Positions 34,027 to 42,542 of a stretch of 64,000 bases of DNA are shown in pieces. Origin of the DNA: Pseudarthrobacter cellobiosi (GTDB taxonomy: Bacteria > Actinomycetota > Actinomycetes > Actinomycetales > Micrococcaceae); assembly GCF_023913755.1 (NCBI RefSeq), contig NZ_JAMXBJ010000049.1, positions 235,925-299,924 on the forward strand, in the 5' to 3' direction. A program made the translations under genes and the position numbers. How positions within the stretch are numbered: position 1 is the stretch's first letter; every line of letters starts with the position of its first letter. Below the pieces are notes generated by a model, which was not told where the DNA came from, searched no databases, and saw nothing but the letters and a program-made list of their open reading frames with translations.

Positions 34027-35550
34027 TTAGAAGAAGCCGAGCTTGTTCTCGTTATAGCTGACCAGCAGGTTCTTGGTCTGCTGGTAGTGGTCCAGCATCA
34101 TGGAGTGGTTTTCACGTCCGATGCCGGAGGACTTGTACCCGCCGAACGCGGCGCCGGCCGGGTAGGCGTGGTAGTTGTTGACCCAGACGCGGCCGGCCTG
34201 GATCTCGCGGCCCGCACGGTAAGCGACGTTGCCGTTACGCGACCAGACGCCGGCGCCAAGCCCGTAGAGGGTGTCGTTGGCGATTTCCATCGCGTCGTTG
34301 TAGTCGCTGAACCGGGCGACAGACACAACAGGTCCGAAGATCTCCTCCTGGAAGATCCGCATCTTGTTGTGGCCTTCGAAGACGGTGGGCTGGACGTAGT
34401 AGCCGCCGGCCAGGTCGCCTTCCAGCTCGGCGCGGGCGCCGCCGGTAAGCACCTTGGCGCCTTCCTGCTTGCCGATGTCGATGTAGGAAAGGATCTTTTC
34501 CAGCTGGTCGTTGGAGGCCTGGGCGCCGAGCTGGGTTTCGGTGTCCAGCGGGTTGCCCTGGATGATTTTCTCCACCCGGGCCACCGCGTCAGCCATGAAG
34601 GAATCGTAGATGTCTTCCTGGACCAGGGCGCGTGACGGGCAGGTGCAGACCTCGCCCTGGTTGAAGGCGAAGAGCGCGAAGCCCTCCTGCGCCTTGTCAT
34701 AGAACGCGTCGTCGGACTCGGCAACATCGTTGAAGAAGATGTTCGGGCTCTTGCCGCCGAGCTCCAGGGTGACCGGAATCAGGTTCTGGCTGGCGTACTG
34801 GCTGATGAGGCGCCCGGTGGACGTCTCGCCGGTGAAGGCGATCTTGCGGATCCGCGGGCTGGACGCAAGCGGCTTGCCTGCCTCGACGCCAAAGCCGTTG
34901 ACCACGTTGAGGACACCGGCGGGCAGCAGGTCACCGATGAGTTCCATCAGGACCAGAATGGACGACGGCGTCTGCTCGGCGGGCTTGAGGACCACGGCGT
35001 TGCCGGCGGCCAGGGCCGGGGCGAGCTTCCAGACGGCCATCAGGATGGGGAAGTTCCACGGGATGATCTGGCCCACGACGCCGAGGGGCTCGTGGTAGTG
35101 GTAGGCCGTGGTGTCGTCGTCGAGCTGGGAAAGCCGGCCTTCCTGGGCGCGGACGGCCGAGGCGAAGTAGCGGAAGTGGTCTGCGGCGAGCGGAATGTCC
35201 GCGTTCAGGGTCTCCCGGATGGGCTTGCCGTTGTCCCAGGATTCGGCGACGGCGAGCATCTCGAGGTTCTCGTCGATGCGGTCGGCGATCTTGTTCAGGA
35301 CCGCGGCACGTTCCGCGACGGAGGTCTTGCCCCAGGACGGTGCGATCTTGTGGGCGGCGTCCAGTGCCAGCTCAATGTCCTCGGCGGTGCCGCGGGCCAC
35401 TTCGCAGAAGACTTTGCCGGTGACGGGTGTGATGTTCTCGAAGTACTGGCCCTTGACGGGGGCAACCCACTCGCCGCCGATCCAGTTCTCGTAGCGGTCC
35501 TTGAACGTGACCTTTGAACCCTCGGTACCGGGCTGTGCGTAAACAGTCAT
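34027..35550 (-). CDS. Aldehyde dehydrogenase (acetaldehyde/ExaC-like)
   Basis: A 507-residue NAD(P)-dependent aldehyde dehydrogenase. The catalytic Glu is in [12 protein letters not shown] and the Cys in [14 protein letters not shown] (about residue 300), where the ExaC/AldB-type [10 protein letters not shown] variant is clear. It oxidises acetaldehyde or similar aldehydes to acids in the cytosol. The start [13 protein letters not shown] has AAAGGAG upstream. Direct repeats at 35621 and the GAF regulator gene next upstream suggest activation by that regulator. Confidence 0.94.
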   Translation of the reverse strand: MTVYAQPGTEGSKVTFKDRYENWIGGEWVAPVKGQYFENITPVTGKVFCEVARGTAEDIELALDAAHKIAPSWGKTSVAERAAVLNKIADRIDENLEMLAVAESWDNGKPIRETLNADIPLAADHFRYFASAVRAQEGRLSQLDDDTTAYHYHEPLGVVGQIIPWNFPILMAVWKLAPALAAGNAVVLKPAEQTPSSILVLMELIGDLLPAGVLNVVNGFGVEAGKPLASSPRIRKIAFTGETSTGRLISQYASQNLIPVTLELGGKSPNIFFNDVAESDDAFYDKAQEGFALFAFNQGEVCTCPSRALVQEDIYDSFMADAVARVEKIIQGNPLDTETQLGAQASNDQLEKILSYIDIGKQEGAKVLTGGARAELEGDLAGGYYVQPTVFEGHNKMRIFQEEIFGPVVSVARFSDYNDAMEIANDTLYGLGAGVWSRNGNVAYRAGREIQAGRVWVNNYHAYPAGAAFGGYKSSGIGRENHSMMLDHYQQTKNLLVSYNENKLGFF

Positions 35551-35620
35551 TGCTAGCTCCTTTGCTGTGCATGAAAGGTGGCGCCTGATGATGGCGTCCG
35601 CCGTTGGTCCCAGCGTAGGA

Positions 35621-35654
35621 GTGTGAAGGTTGCAGTCAGGTTGCGCGGGTGTGA
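35621..35654. promoter_or_regulatory. Four-part direct repeat upstream of the aldehyde dehydrogenase gene
   Basis: GTGTGA (35621), GGTTGC (35628), GGTTGC (35639) and GTGTGA (35649) occur in the order A-B-B-A, all in the same orientation. The block lies 71-104 bases before the ALDH start codon, a place where an activator such as the neighbouring GAF regulator would bind. Confidence 0.45.
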
Positions 35655-35688
35655 GCCAGGTCACGGCTGGTCTCATCAGAGGGCGGGG

Positions 35689-37077
35689 TCAGGCGCTGAG
35701 TTCAGCTTCCAGCCGCTCAAGGTCCGCGACGACGGCGGCCCGCTTGGGTGAGCGCGGCGGCAGCAGCTTCAGGGCGGCAGTCCGGACGTCGCCGTCGTCC
35801 TTTGCCTCCGGGAGGGCGGCGTACTTGAGCAGCGTCTCGGCACTGCCGTCCGTCAGGACCGCTTCGCGCATGAGCGAGGAGACCCTGTCGCGGAGGTCGA
35901 TGATGCCCGGCGCTTCGGAGCGCGGCAGCACCGCCCCACGGTAGATTTCCAGGGCAATGCGGTGGGCGCCGCGCTGCAGGCAGTTCAGCACCTGTCCGCT
36001 GTCCGGGACCAGGTCCATGGTGAGTTTGTACGGCCGGGATTCGGGCACGGCGGCCGGGTTGAGCTGCTGCAGGATCTTGCGCAGCCGGACCATTTCCGCA
36101 CGGAGCGTCATGGTGGGGCCGTCGCCCGGGTAGAGCAGGACACTGAGCTCCTCGGCGCTCAGCCCGTCCGAGTGGGTGCTGAGCAGGGCGAGAATTTCAC
36201 TGTGCCGGGCGGACAGCGCCACCGTTTTGCCTTCGATGCTGAGCAACGCCTGGTCACGGCCCAGAAGCTGCAGGCTGTTGCGGTACAGGCTGCCTTCCTT
36301 CGCGCCGCCGGCTCCCCCGGCCCGCGCGGAATCCGACCTGGCCGCCGAAGTGGCGTTCCGCCGTCGGGCCGGCCGGCTGGCAAGGGTCGCCGCCAGCTGC
36401 AGCCGCTCAACACGAAGCTGCGCCTGGGCGGCAGCGACGGTCGCCTCGACGAGCGACAGGGTGTGGGGCGCCACCGCGGTGGCCTTGCCCGTGATGTCCA
36501 CAACGCCCAGCAGCGCGCCGGAATCCGGATCATGGAACGGGACGGCCGTGCAGCTCCATGCGTGCACGGACCGCTGGTAATGCTCCGCCCCGGAAATCTG
36601 GATGCCGCGGCCCAAGGCCAGGGCAGTTCCCGGCGCGCTGGTCCCCACTGTGGCCTCTGACCAGTCGGCACCGGGCACGAACATCATGCCTTCGGCACGG
36701 CGCTGCAGGGCGGGATCCCCTTCCACCCAGAGCAGCCGGCCCACCTCATCACCCACGGCAACGAGCAGGCCGCTGTCGTGGCTGGGCTGAACCAGGAGCT
36801 TGTGGATCACGGGCATGATGCTGGCCAGCGGGTGCTGCCGCCGGTATTCCTCGAGCTCGTCAGTGTCCAGGGCGAGGGGCGCTTCGGGGTTGTCAGGGTT
36901 GGCCTTCAATTTGGCGGACCGCTGCCAGGATTCCCGAATCAGCCGGCGCAGCCCGGGGATTTCCTGGGTGCCCGGAAACGCTTGGGCGTCGAGCTGCTCG
37001 TGGGCTGCCAGGGCATGACGCTGTGCCAGCGCAGTCGCTTCGCCGCCGGACGCCGGCGGCAGGATCAGGTTCCTCAT
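35689..37077 (-). CDS. GAF-domain transcriptional regulator
   Basis: A 462-residue regulator without a sigma-54 AAA domain. The N-terminal 60 residues (RLIRESWQRSAKLKANPDN) and the following GAF domain (LLVAVGDEVGRLLWVEGD, VGTSAPGTALALGRGIQISG, VDITGKATAV) match the AcoR-type sensor of acetoin/alcohol regulators. After a linker of about 45 residues rich in Ala and Arg, the C-terminal part (LSARHSEILALLSTHSDGLS, then LRAEMVRLRKILQ) looks like a winged helix followed by a helical BTAD-like segment. It sits directly upstream of the ALDH-ADH-DUF779 genes and is their likely activator. Confidence 0.85.
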   Translation of the reverse strand: MRNLILPPASGGEATALAQRHALAAHEQLDAQAFPGTQEIPGLRRLIRESWQRSAKLKANPDNPEAPLALDTDELEEYRRQHPLASIMPVIHKLLVQPSHDSGLLVAVGDEVGRLLWVEGDPALQRRAEGMMFVPGADWSEATVGTSAPGTALALGRGIQISGAEHYQRSVHAWSCTAVPFHDPDSGALLGVVDITGKATAVAPHTLSLVEATVAAAQAQLRVERLQLAATLASRPARRRNATSAARSDSARAGGAGGAKEGSLYRNSLQLLGRDQALLSIEGKTVALSARHSEILALLSTHSDGLSAEELSVLLYPGDGPTMTLRAEMVRLRKILQQLNPAAVPESRPYKLTMDLVPDSGQVLNCLQRGAHRIALEIYRGAVLPRSEAPGIIDLRDRVSSLMREAVLTDGSAETLLKYAALPEAKDDGDVRTAALKLLPPRSPKRAAVVADLERLEAELSA

Positions 37078-37139
37078 CGAACTCCCCTCGGTCCTGCAAG
37101 TCTAATGGCCGCCGGCGCGAACCCTCCAGCGCCAGCCCT

Positions 37140-37192
37140 CGCGAACGGACACTTGAGGCCCCTCTGGCGGGGGCCTCAAGTGTCCGTTCGCG
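37140..37192. repeat. Palindromic element, perfect 23-bp stem
   Basis: CGCGAACGGACACTTGAGGC continuing CCC (37140-37162) pairs perfectly with 37170-37192 around a 7-base loop. The arm contains the family core AAGTGTCCGTTCGCG. It lies between the GAF regulator start and the stop of the FprA gene, and may terminate the FprA transcript. Confidence 0.88.
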
Positions 37193-37215
37193 CTGTTTTG
37201 GCGGGTGACGCCGGG

Positions 37216-38670
37216 TCAGGCGCGGGAGATGCTGATCATTTCCTCGCGCGGGACTACTTTGATCCGTTCACGCACGACGGCGGCGGTCCCGTCGGCGCCT
37301 GTCCCGCCTTCTGTCCACGCGGCGCCGAGGGCTGCTTCGTGCGCGTCCAGCTTGATCCAGCCCTCCCAAGTGGTGAACTGGATGCCGCGTTCCTGCAGGA
37401 GGTCGATGATGGCCTGCGGGTCCGGGTTCTGGGCGGGCGGCAGGGTGAGCCGGTCCTCCAGCAGGAAGCCGATGGTCTCCAGGGCATCGCCCTTGGTGTG
37501 CCCGATCAGGCCGACCGGCCCGCGCTTGATCCAGCCGGTGGCGTAGATTCCTGGGACGGGGTTGCCGTCGGAGTCGAGCACGCGGCCGCCCTCGTTCGGG
37601 ATCACTCCGCGTTTGGCGTTGTATTCCAGCTCGTCCAGTGGCGAGCCGTGGTAGCCGATGGCGCGGTACACGGCCTGGACGGGGTAGTCCACAAACTCGC
37701 CCGTGCCTTTGACGTTGCCGGTGCCATCCAGCTCCATCCGCTCAAACTTTAGGCCGGCCACCCGGCCGGACCCGCCGTCGTCGGGGTCCTGGTAGATCTC
37801 CACCGGGCTGTGCAGGAAGTGCAGGTGCAGGCGGCGGGAGGACGGCTCTTCCGCTTCGGCGTGCTCCTCCACGAGCCAGTTGGTCAGCGTGTTCACCATG
37901 GTCTTGATCTGGTTGTTGCTGCGGATGGCGTCATCGGAGGCTTCGTCGAACTCGAAGTCCTCCGGGTACAGGACAATGTCCACGTCCTTCATGTGGCTCA
38001 GCTCGCGCAGCTCCAGCGGCGTGAACTTGACCTGTGCCGGGCCTCGGCGGCCGAAGACGTGGACGTCAGTGACCGGGGAGTTCTTCAGGCCCTGGTAGAC
38101 GTTGTCCGGGATTTCAGTGGTGAGGAGTTCGTCAGCGTGTTTGACGAGCATCCGGGCCACGTCCAGCGCCACGTTGCCGTTGCCTATCACGGCGATTTCC
38201 TTGGCATCCAGCGGCCAGTCGCGGGGCACGTCCGGGTGGCCGTCATACCAGGACACAAAGTCGGCGCCGCCGAACGAACCGCCGAGATCAATGCCAGGGA
38301 TGGCCAGGTCCGCGTCCTTGATGGCGCCGGTGGAGAAGATCACGGCGTCGTAGAAGGCGCGGAAGTCATGCAGGGTGAGATCGCGGCCGTACGTGACGTT
38401 GCCCAGGAAGCGGATGTCGCCCCGGTCCAGGACCTTGTGCAGTGCGTTCACGATCCCCTTGATGCGCGGGTGGTCCGGGGCCACGCCGTAGCGGATCAGG
38501 CCGTACGGGGCGGGGTAGGCCTCAAAAAGGTCGATGCTGACCTCGAAATCGCCGTCCTTGACGCCGTTGGACTTGGTCAGGATATCCGCCGCGTAAACAC
38601 CTGCCGGTCCCGCACCCACAATGGCGACGCGGAGTGGACGTTTGGAGGTGGTTTCGCCTGGGTTGGACAC
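37216..38670 (-). CDS. fprA: Ferredoxin/adrenodoxin-NADP+ reductase (FprA-like)
   Basis: A 484-residue FAD protein of the adrenodoxin-reductase type. The FAD fold is RVAIVGAGPAGVYAADIL, followed by DLFEAYPAPYGLIRYGVAPD, a family signature; the NADP fold is IGNGNVALDVARMLV and the FAD-closing motif is YATGWIKRGPVGLIG (about residue 390). It moves electrons from NADPH to ferredoxin for P450s and other enzymes. The GTG at 38670 (VSNPGETTS) is chosen for AAGGG upstream; an ATG-less extension above is less likely. Confidence 0.93.
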   Translation of the reverse strand: MSNPGETTSKRPLRVAIVGAGPAGVYAADILTKSNGVKDGDFEVSIDLFEAYPAPYGLIRYGVAPDHPRIKGIVNALHKVLDRGDIRFLGNVTYGRDLTLHDFRAFYDAVIFSTGAIKDADLAIPGIDLGGSFGGADFVSWYDGHPDVPRDWPLDAKEIAVIGNGNVALDVARMLVKHADELLTTEIPDNVYQGLKNSPVTDVHVFGRRGPAQVKFTPLELRELSHMKDVDIVLYPEDFEFDEASDDAIRSNNQIKTMVNTLTNWLVEEHAEAEEPSSRRLHLHFLHSPVEIYQDPDDGGSGRVAGLKFERMELDGTGNVKGTGEFVDYPVQAVYRAIGYHGSPLDELEYNAKRGVIPNEGGRVLDSDGNPVPGIYATGWIKRGPVGLIGHTKGDALETIGFLLEDRLTLPPAQNPDPQAIIDLLQERGIQFTTWEGWIKLDAHEAALGAAWTEGGTGADGTAAVVRERIKVVPREEMISISRA

Positions 38671-38773
38671 CGGGAGCCCTTCTGGAACGAGGAGATTACG
38701 ACGGAGGCGCACAGTGCAGTTGCGCACAATGTCCCATTCTAAATGTGCCCACCGCGGGACGCGGCATCGTGTG

Positions 38774-39586
38774 ATGCCAGACGTTCAGCTGCCTGTCGCT
38801 CTTCCTTTACCCGCGCCACCCCCGCTGGCAACCATCCGGCTTGAGCCTTATCACGACCGCATGGGCGGCGTCCAGTCACAGGATCCCTGGGGAGCCATCA
38901 TTTCCAATGAACGCATTTCCTTCACCTCTCTTGTTAGTCAGGCCCTTCCTGCGGCGACCCGCTGGAAGGAGCGCGAACTCGCCGTCTTCAGCGCTGGCGT
39001 TCAGCACGGCCATGTTTCCGCGCTGCCATCACTTAACGTGCGGCAACGGTTGACCAATCCCGTTGAACAGCCAACCGAAGTCCTGGCACAGCCAGTCCGC
39101 CTGCCGGCCATCCACCAACTGGTGCGCCGGATGGATCACTTCAACCAGCCACTGGTCGTCTGGCGCCTGATCTCGGGCAACCACAGGGAACTCGGCCGGG
39201 GGGTTGGCCTCTTCCCGAGCTATGCGGTGGCGGCCGCGAATGCGACGGCCGCTCAGAAGGCCGCCCAGGACCTGACCATTACCTTCGTCCAGAACCAGCA
39301 GGCCCGGGACTACGGATGGTACGTCAGCCTGCGCGGACGCCCCGTGTTGATGGCCAGCGCCTGGTACCCCACCATCCGGGACCGGGACCGCAGCGCCCTG
39401 GCGGCACTGGACCTGCTTGGCGGCGCACGCCTGCTGGAAACAGTGATCCGCCACGGACACCGGCATCTTCCGGTTGAGTTCCCGCCCGAGCTCCTGCGTG
39501 CAGGAGCTCCCGGCGTGGAACGGCTGCCCGAAGCCCCCTTGCCGGTGCTTTCACCAAACGTTCACCTGATCGCAGGTTCTTCTTAG
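38774..39586 (+). CDS. Hypothetical protein with two internal similar segments
   Basis: A protein of about 270 residues, start uncertain (ATG 38774 used; later ATG near 38861 possible). Two segments look alike: VVWRLISGNHRELGRGVGLF with SYAVAAANATAAQ, and YGWYVSLRGRPVLMASAWYP followed by DRDRSALAALDLLGG. Both have an aromatic/Trp strand, a small loop, a strand ending in a Tyr/Ser, then an Ala-rich helix, faintly like DUF1508/YegP repeats. No signal peptide. It lies just upstream of the Pst/sortase locus in the same direction, 162 bases before it. Function unknown. Confidence 0.65.
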   Translation: MPDVQLPVALPLPAPPPLATIRLEPYHDRMGGVQSQDPWGAIISNERISFTSLVSQALPAATRWKERELAVFSAGVQHGHVSALPSLNVRQRLTNPVEQPTEVLAQPVRLPAIHQLVRRMDHFNQPLVVWRLISGNHRELGRGVGLFPSYAVAAANATAAQKAAQDLTITFVQNQQARDYGWYVSLRGRPVLMASAWYPTIRDRDRSALAALDLLGGARLLETVIRHGHRHLPVEFPPELLRAGAPGVERLPEAPLPVLSPNVHLIAGSS

Positions 39587-39748
39587 CCAAGCAATTCGAA
39601 ATGCCGGGCAGCGCCGCCGCAGACTCATAGCGGCCGGCACTGTCCTGACTACTCCGGCAGCCGCAGACCGCAGCGGCAGTGCCCGCACTGCGCCGTGGCC
39701 CACCTGCACCAGCTAATCCACTCGGTACCTAAGATGGGGAATCTTGAC

Positions 39749-40867
39749 ATGAAATTGAAGTCCTTCCAGGCTGTCGGCGCTATCTGCGTCACCGCCTTGG
39801 CACTCGGCCTGATCAGCTCAGCAAGCGCGTCTGCGGAGCCCACGACGCCGGACCGCCCGCTGGCGGCCGTTGGTTCCGACACCATCCAGGACGTCTGGAA
39901 CGCCCTGACCAACACAGGCCCCATCAGGACTGTGGCTTCCTACGACGCCTTTGGCCTGCCCTCGGCGATCGTGACCAAAACGGGTGTCACCGCGTTTACG
40001 CGTCCCAACGGTTCCGGTGCCGGCGTCAAGGCCCTGAGCGCCAGCCTGAACCCGCTGAACCATGTTTACAAGGACTCGGCCAACAACACCTTCACGCTGA
40101 AAAGGAACGACGTCGACATCGCCCGGTCCTCTTCCTCACCCAGCGTGGCAGGCACTGACCTGACGTTCCTGCCGTTCGCACGCGACGCGATGACCGTGGC
40201 AGTCAAGGACTCCACCAACACGCCGGTGAACCTGACCACCCAGCAGATCGCCAACATCTTCAGCTGCACGGCCGGCGACGGCGTCACCATTGACGGCACC
40301 ACAGGCAAGCCCGCCATCGGAACCATGACCTTTACTCCCAAGCTGCCCCAGGCCGCTTCGGGCACCCGCGCCTTCTTCGTGAAGGCCATCGGCGTCACCC
40401 CGAACAGCACCTGCATCCCCGACATCGAGCAGAACTATCCCGAAAATAACGGTGCGGCCCTCATCAACGACGGCGACATCATCGCTTTCTCCGCCGCCCA
40501 GTGGATCGCGCAGAAGAACGGCGCCATGGCCAACACCACGGCTGCCGGTCAGGTGCTGGCGAACATCGACGGCCTGAAGGCGATCGACCCGGCCACCACG
40601 GCTCCGGCACTGGCCCCCGGAGACCTCTACGGTAACGCAGCCGTGGCACCCGCGAGCGGCAAGGGCACCTTCGCCCGGGACACCTACAACGTGGTGGCCA
40701 GCTCCACCCAGACCAGCAAGCTCATTTACAGCCTGGTCCTGAGCAATGCCGTGACCACCAACCTGAAGACGATTGGCAGCAAGGTCATCATCAACAAGTT
40801 TGGTTTCAAGACGCTCTCCTACGTGGGCGACTGGACGATGGGCAAAAAGTCGGGTTACACCAACTAA
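39749..40867 (+). CDS. Exported PstS-like substrate-binding protein 1
   Basis: A 372-residue secreted protein: signal peptide MKLKSFQAVGAICVTALALG to about residue 32 (SASASAEP). The mature part starts PLAAVGSDTIQDVWNAL, the first phosphate-type binding loop of the PBP-like family, and later has QAASGTRAFFVKAIGV in the place of the second loop (SGT-F). No C-terminal membrane anchor or sorting motif is visible and the end (MGKKSGYTN) is soluble, so it is probably released or bound to a partner. It begins the Pst-like surface locus. The ATG follows GGGGA. Confidence 0.85.
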   Translation: MKLKSFQAVGAICVTALALGLISSASASAEPTTPDRPLAAVGSDTIQDVWNALTNTGPIRTVASYDAFGLPSAIVTKTGVTAFTRPNGSGAGVKALSASLNPLNHVYKDSANNTFTLKRNDVDIARSSSSPSVAGTDLTFLPFARDAMTVAVKDSTNTPVNLTTQQIANIFSCTAGDGVTIDGTTGKPAIGTMTFTPKLPQAASGTRAFFVKAIGVTPNSTCIPDIEQNYPENNGAALINDGDIIAFSAAQWIAQKNGAMANTTAAGQVLANIDGLKAIDPATTAPALAPGDLYGNAAVAPASGKGTFARDTYNVVASSTQTSKLIYSLVLSNAVTTNLKTIGSKVIINKFGFKTLSYVGDWTMGKKSGYTN

Positions 40868-41077
40868 CAATTCCTCCGGCCGGGTCCTGAATTCCGTTCA
40901 TAAAGAATTTACTTTCAGTACCGTCTTGCTTTACTTTGCCACGCCCGCAGAATTCGACTGATGACCCAGACTGATCGGTAATTCTTCGCAGCGATTTTCG
41001 CTGGTTGGCCGGTGGATTTAATTTCCCGGCGCCGGGCAACACCGCAGCAGTAGACACGTTTATCTGAGAAAGAAGAA

Positions 41078-42304
41078 ATGATTATGGCTAACGCCACGAC
41101 AATGAAATCCCGCTGGGGCCTGAACGCCACGGCCGCCGTTGCCGGCACCGCCCTCCTGCTGGGCGGTGGAATCGCTGTTGCCAACGCGGACCTCCCGGCC
41201 GGCTCGGCAGGAACCGTCACGGCCAACCCGACGAGCGGCAACTGGAGCGCCCTGAGCCTGTCCGTGCTGAAGCTGCACAGCGACATGGCCTGCCCCACCA
41301 CTGGCAACATCCTCGAGGGCGCGCTGATCTTTATGTCCGAGCCCGGGCAGGAAATCCAGCCGGCGCTGAGCAGCACCGTGGAAGCGCAGACGGTCTACCC
41401 CCTGACGCAGGATCCCCAGTACGCGATGTCCCTGAATGCCAACGGCACGATTGCCGACGACAACACGCTGGAATCCGGTTTTGTGAACAGCAGCAAGACC
41501 CCCATTGCTGACATGTCCGCCGTTGTACAGGCCAACCACACCTACAGCATTGGTTACGTCTGCACCGTCTCGAACGAGAGCGTCACCACCGCCAAGATCA
41601 ACCCGGTCGCGGGCAAGTCCGTAGCCTCCTGGGCCACGCTCACCACCGACGCGTCCAAGAACTGGACCATCAGCCAGCCGGTGGTGACCACCCCGACGGC
41701 GACCGCCACGCCGACGGCCACCGAAACGGCCACTCCGTCACCGAGCGCCACGCCCACCGAAACGGAAACGGCCACCCCGACGCCGACCGCCACGGAGACC
41801 CCGTCGGCCACACCGACCGGAACCGCGACGCCCAGCAGCACGTCAGTCCCGCTGGCCACCACGGGATCCGTCAAGGAACTGACCGCCGGCGCCGAACTGG
41901 TCAGCGGCCAGAAGTTCGTGGTCAACGCTCCCGCCAGCACCTTCGTCGCTGGCGAAACGGTCACCGGCGAGATCCACTCCGAGCCGGTTGTCCTGGCCGA
42001 AACCGCCGTGGCCAACGCTGACGGTTCGGTCAGCTACACCTTCACCGTTCCGGCCGACCTGCCTGCCGGAACGCACACCCTGGTCCTCAAGGGTGCAGCC
42101 GGCGCAACGTTCGAGGTCACCGGCCTGACCGTGACCGCCGGGTCCAACGCTCCCTTCCTCGCGGACACCAACTGGTTCGGCGCTGCCGCCGCCAACCCGG
42201 CAAGCACTGCGGGACTGGCTGCCATGGTCATTGGCGGACTGACGCTCATGGGTGTGGGCGGCGGGATCTACATTTCCCGGCGCCGCAAGGCCACCCGAGC
42301 CTGA
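41078..42304 (+). CDS. Thr/Pro-rich surface protein with sorting-type C-terminus
   Basis: A 408-residue exported protein. Residues 9-38 form a signal peptide; 39-200 a folded domain with two Cys (72 and 162); 202-258 a Thr/Pro/Ala/Glu wall-spanning linker; 264-355 an Ig-like domain (FTVPADLPAGTHTLVLKG). Residues 361-366 read LADTNW, followed by a hydrophobic helix (377-399) and the basic tail RRRKATRA, i.e. a cell-wall sorting signal with a non-standard motif. A perfect class E-type motif LATTG stands at 259-263, but in mid-protein. It lies between the first binding protein and the operon with the sortases, so it is their likely substrate. Confidence 0.82.
   Translation: MIMANATTMKSRWGLNATAAVAGTALLLGGGIAVANADLPAGSAGTVTANPTSGNWSALSLSVLKLHSDMACPTTGNILEGALIFMSEPGQEIQPALSSTVEAQTVYPLTQDPQYAMSLNANGTIADDNTLESGFVNSSKTPIADMSAVVQANHTYSIGYVCTVSNESVTTAKINPVAGKSVASWATLTTDASKNWTISQPVVTTPTATATPTATETATPSPSATPTETETATPTPTATETPSATPTGTATPSSTSVPLATTGSVKELTAGAELVSGQKFVVNAPASTFVAGETVTGEIHSEPVVLAETAVANADGSVSYTFTVPADLPAGTHTLVLKGAAGATFEVTGLTVTAGSNAPFLADTNWFGAAAANPASTAGLAAMVIGGLTLMGVGGGIYISRRRKATRA
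41681..41851 (+). repeat. Degenerate tandem repeats coding the Thr/Pro linker
   Basis: Within the surface protein, units like ACCGCCACGCCGACGGCCAC and ACCGAAACGGCCAC recur imperfectly and encode T-A-T-P / T-E-T-A repeats. The region is prone to length change by slippage; it is a linker rather than a folded domain. Confidence 0.7.
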
Positions 42305-42311
42305 TTCACCA

Positions 42312-42348
42312 GGAATTGCCCGGATCCCGCTGGGGTCCGGGCAATTCC
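42312..42348 (+). terminator. Hairpin after the surface protein gene
   Basis: GGAATTGCCCGGA pairs perfectly with TCCGGGCAATTCC (13 bp) around an 11-base loop, 8 bases after the stop, followed by GCTTTCAA. It separates the surface protein gene from the operon starting at 42543. Confidence 0.7.
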
Positions 42349-42542
42349 GCTTTCAACGCCAATTACTTTTGTTCACCTCCCGGAAATCCGTTCTTTATCA
42401 AAGCACAGCGGACCCGGGACGATTTACCGAAATAATAGTCCAGCAGCTTCCGCTGCCAACCGGCTGGACCTTCCACTGACAGGTCTGAACAATCGGCCCG
42501 CAGGTTTGATGACCGACCCGGAATAATGAAAAGAAAGAATTC

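Noticed and set aside
41681..41851. Short repeats resembling a CRISPR or satellite
   Set aside because: The repeats are imperfect, in frame, and encode Thr/Pro/Ala/Glu units of a surface protein linker.
42371..42400. GTTCACC and a second GTTC 19 bases on, before the 925-residue gene, as a PHO box
   Set aside because: One GTTCACC matches a Streptomyces-type PHO box unit, but the second unit is poor and the spacing is not a multiple of 11. Not enough to call PhoP control.
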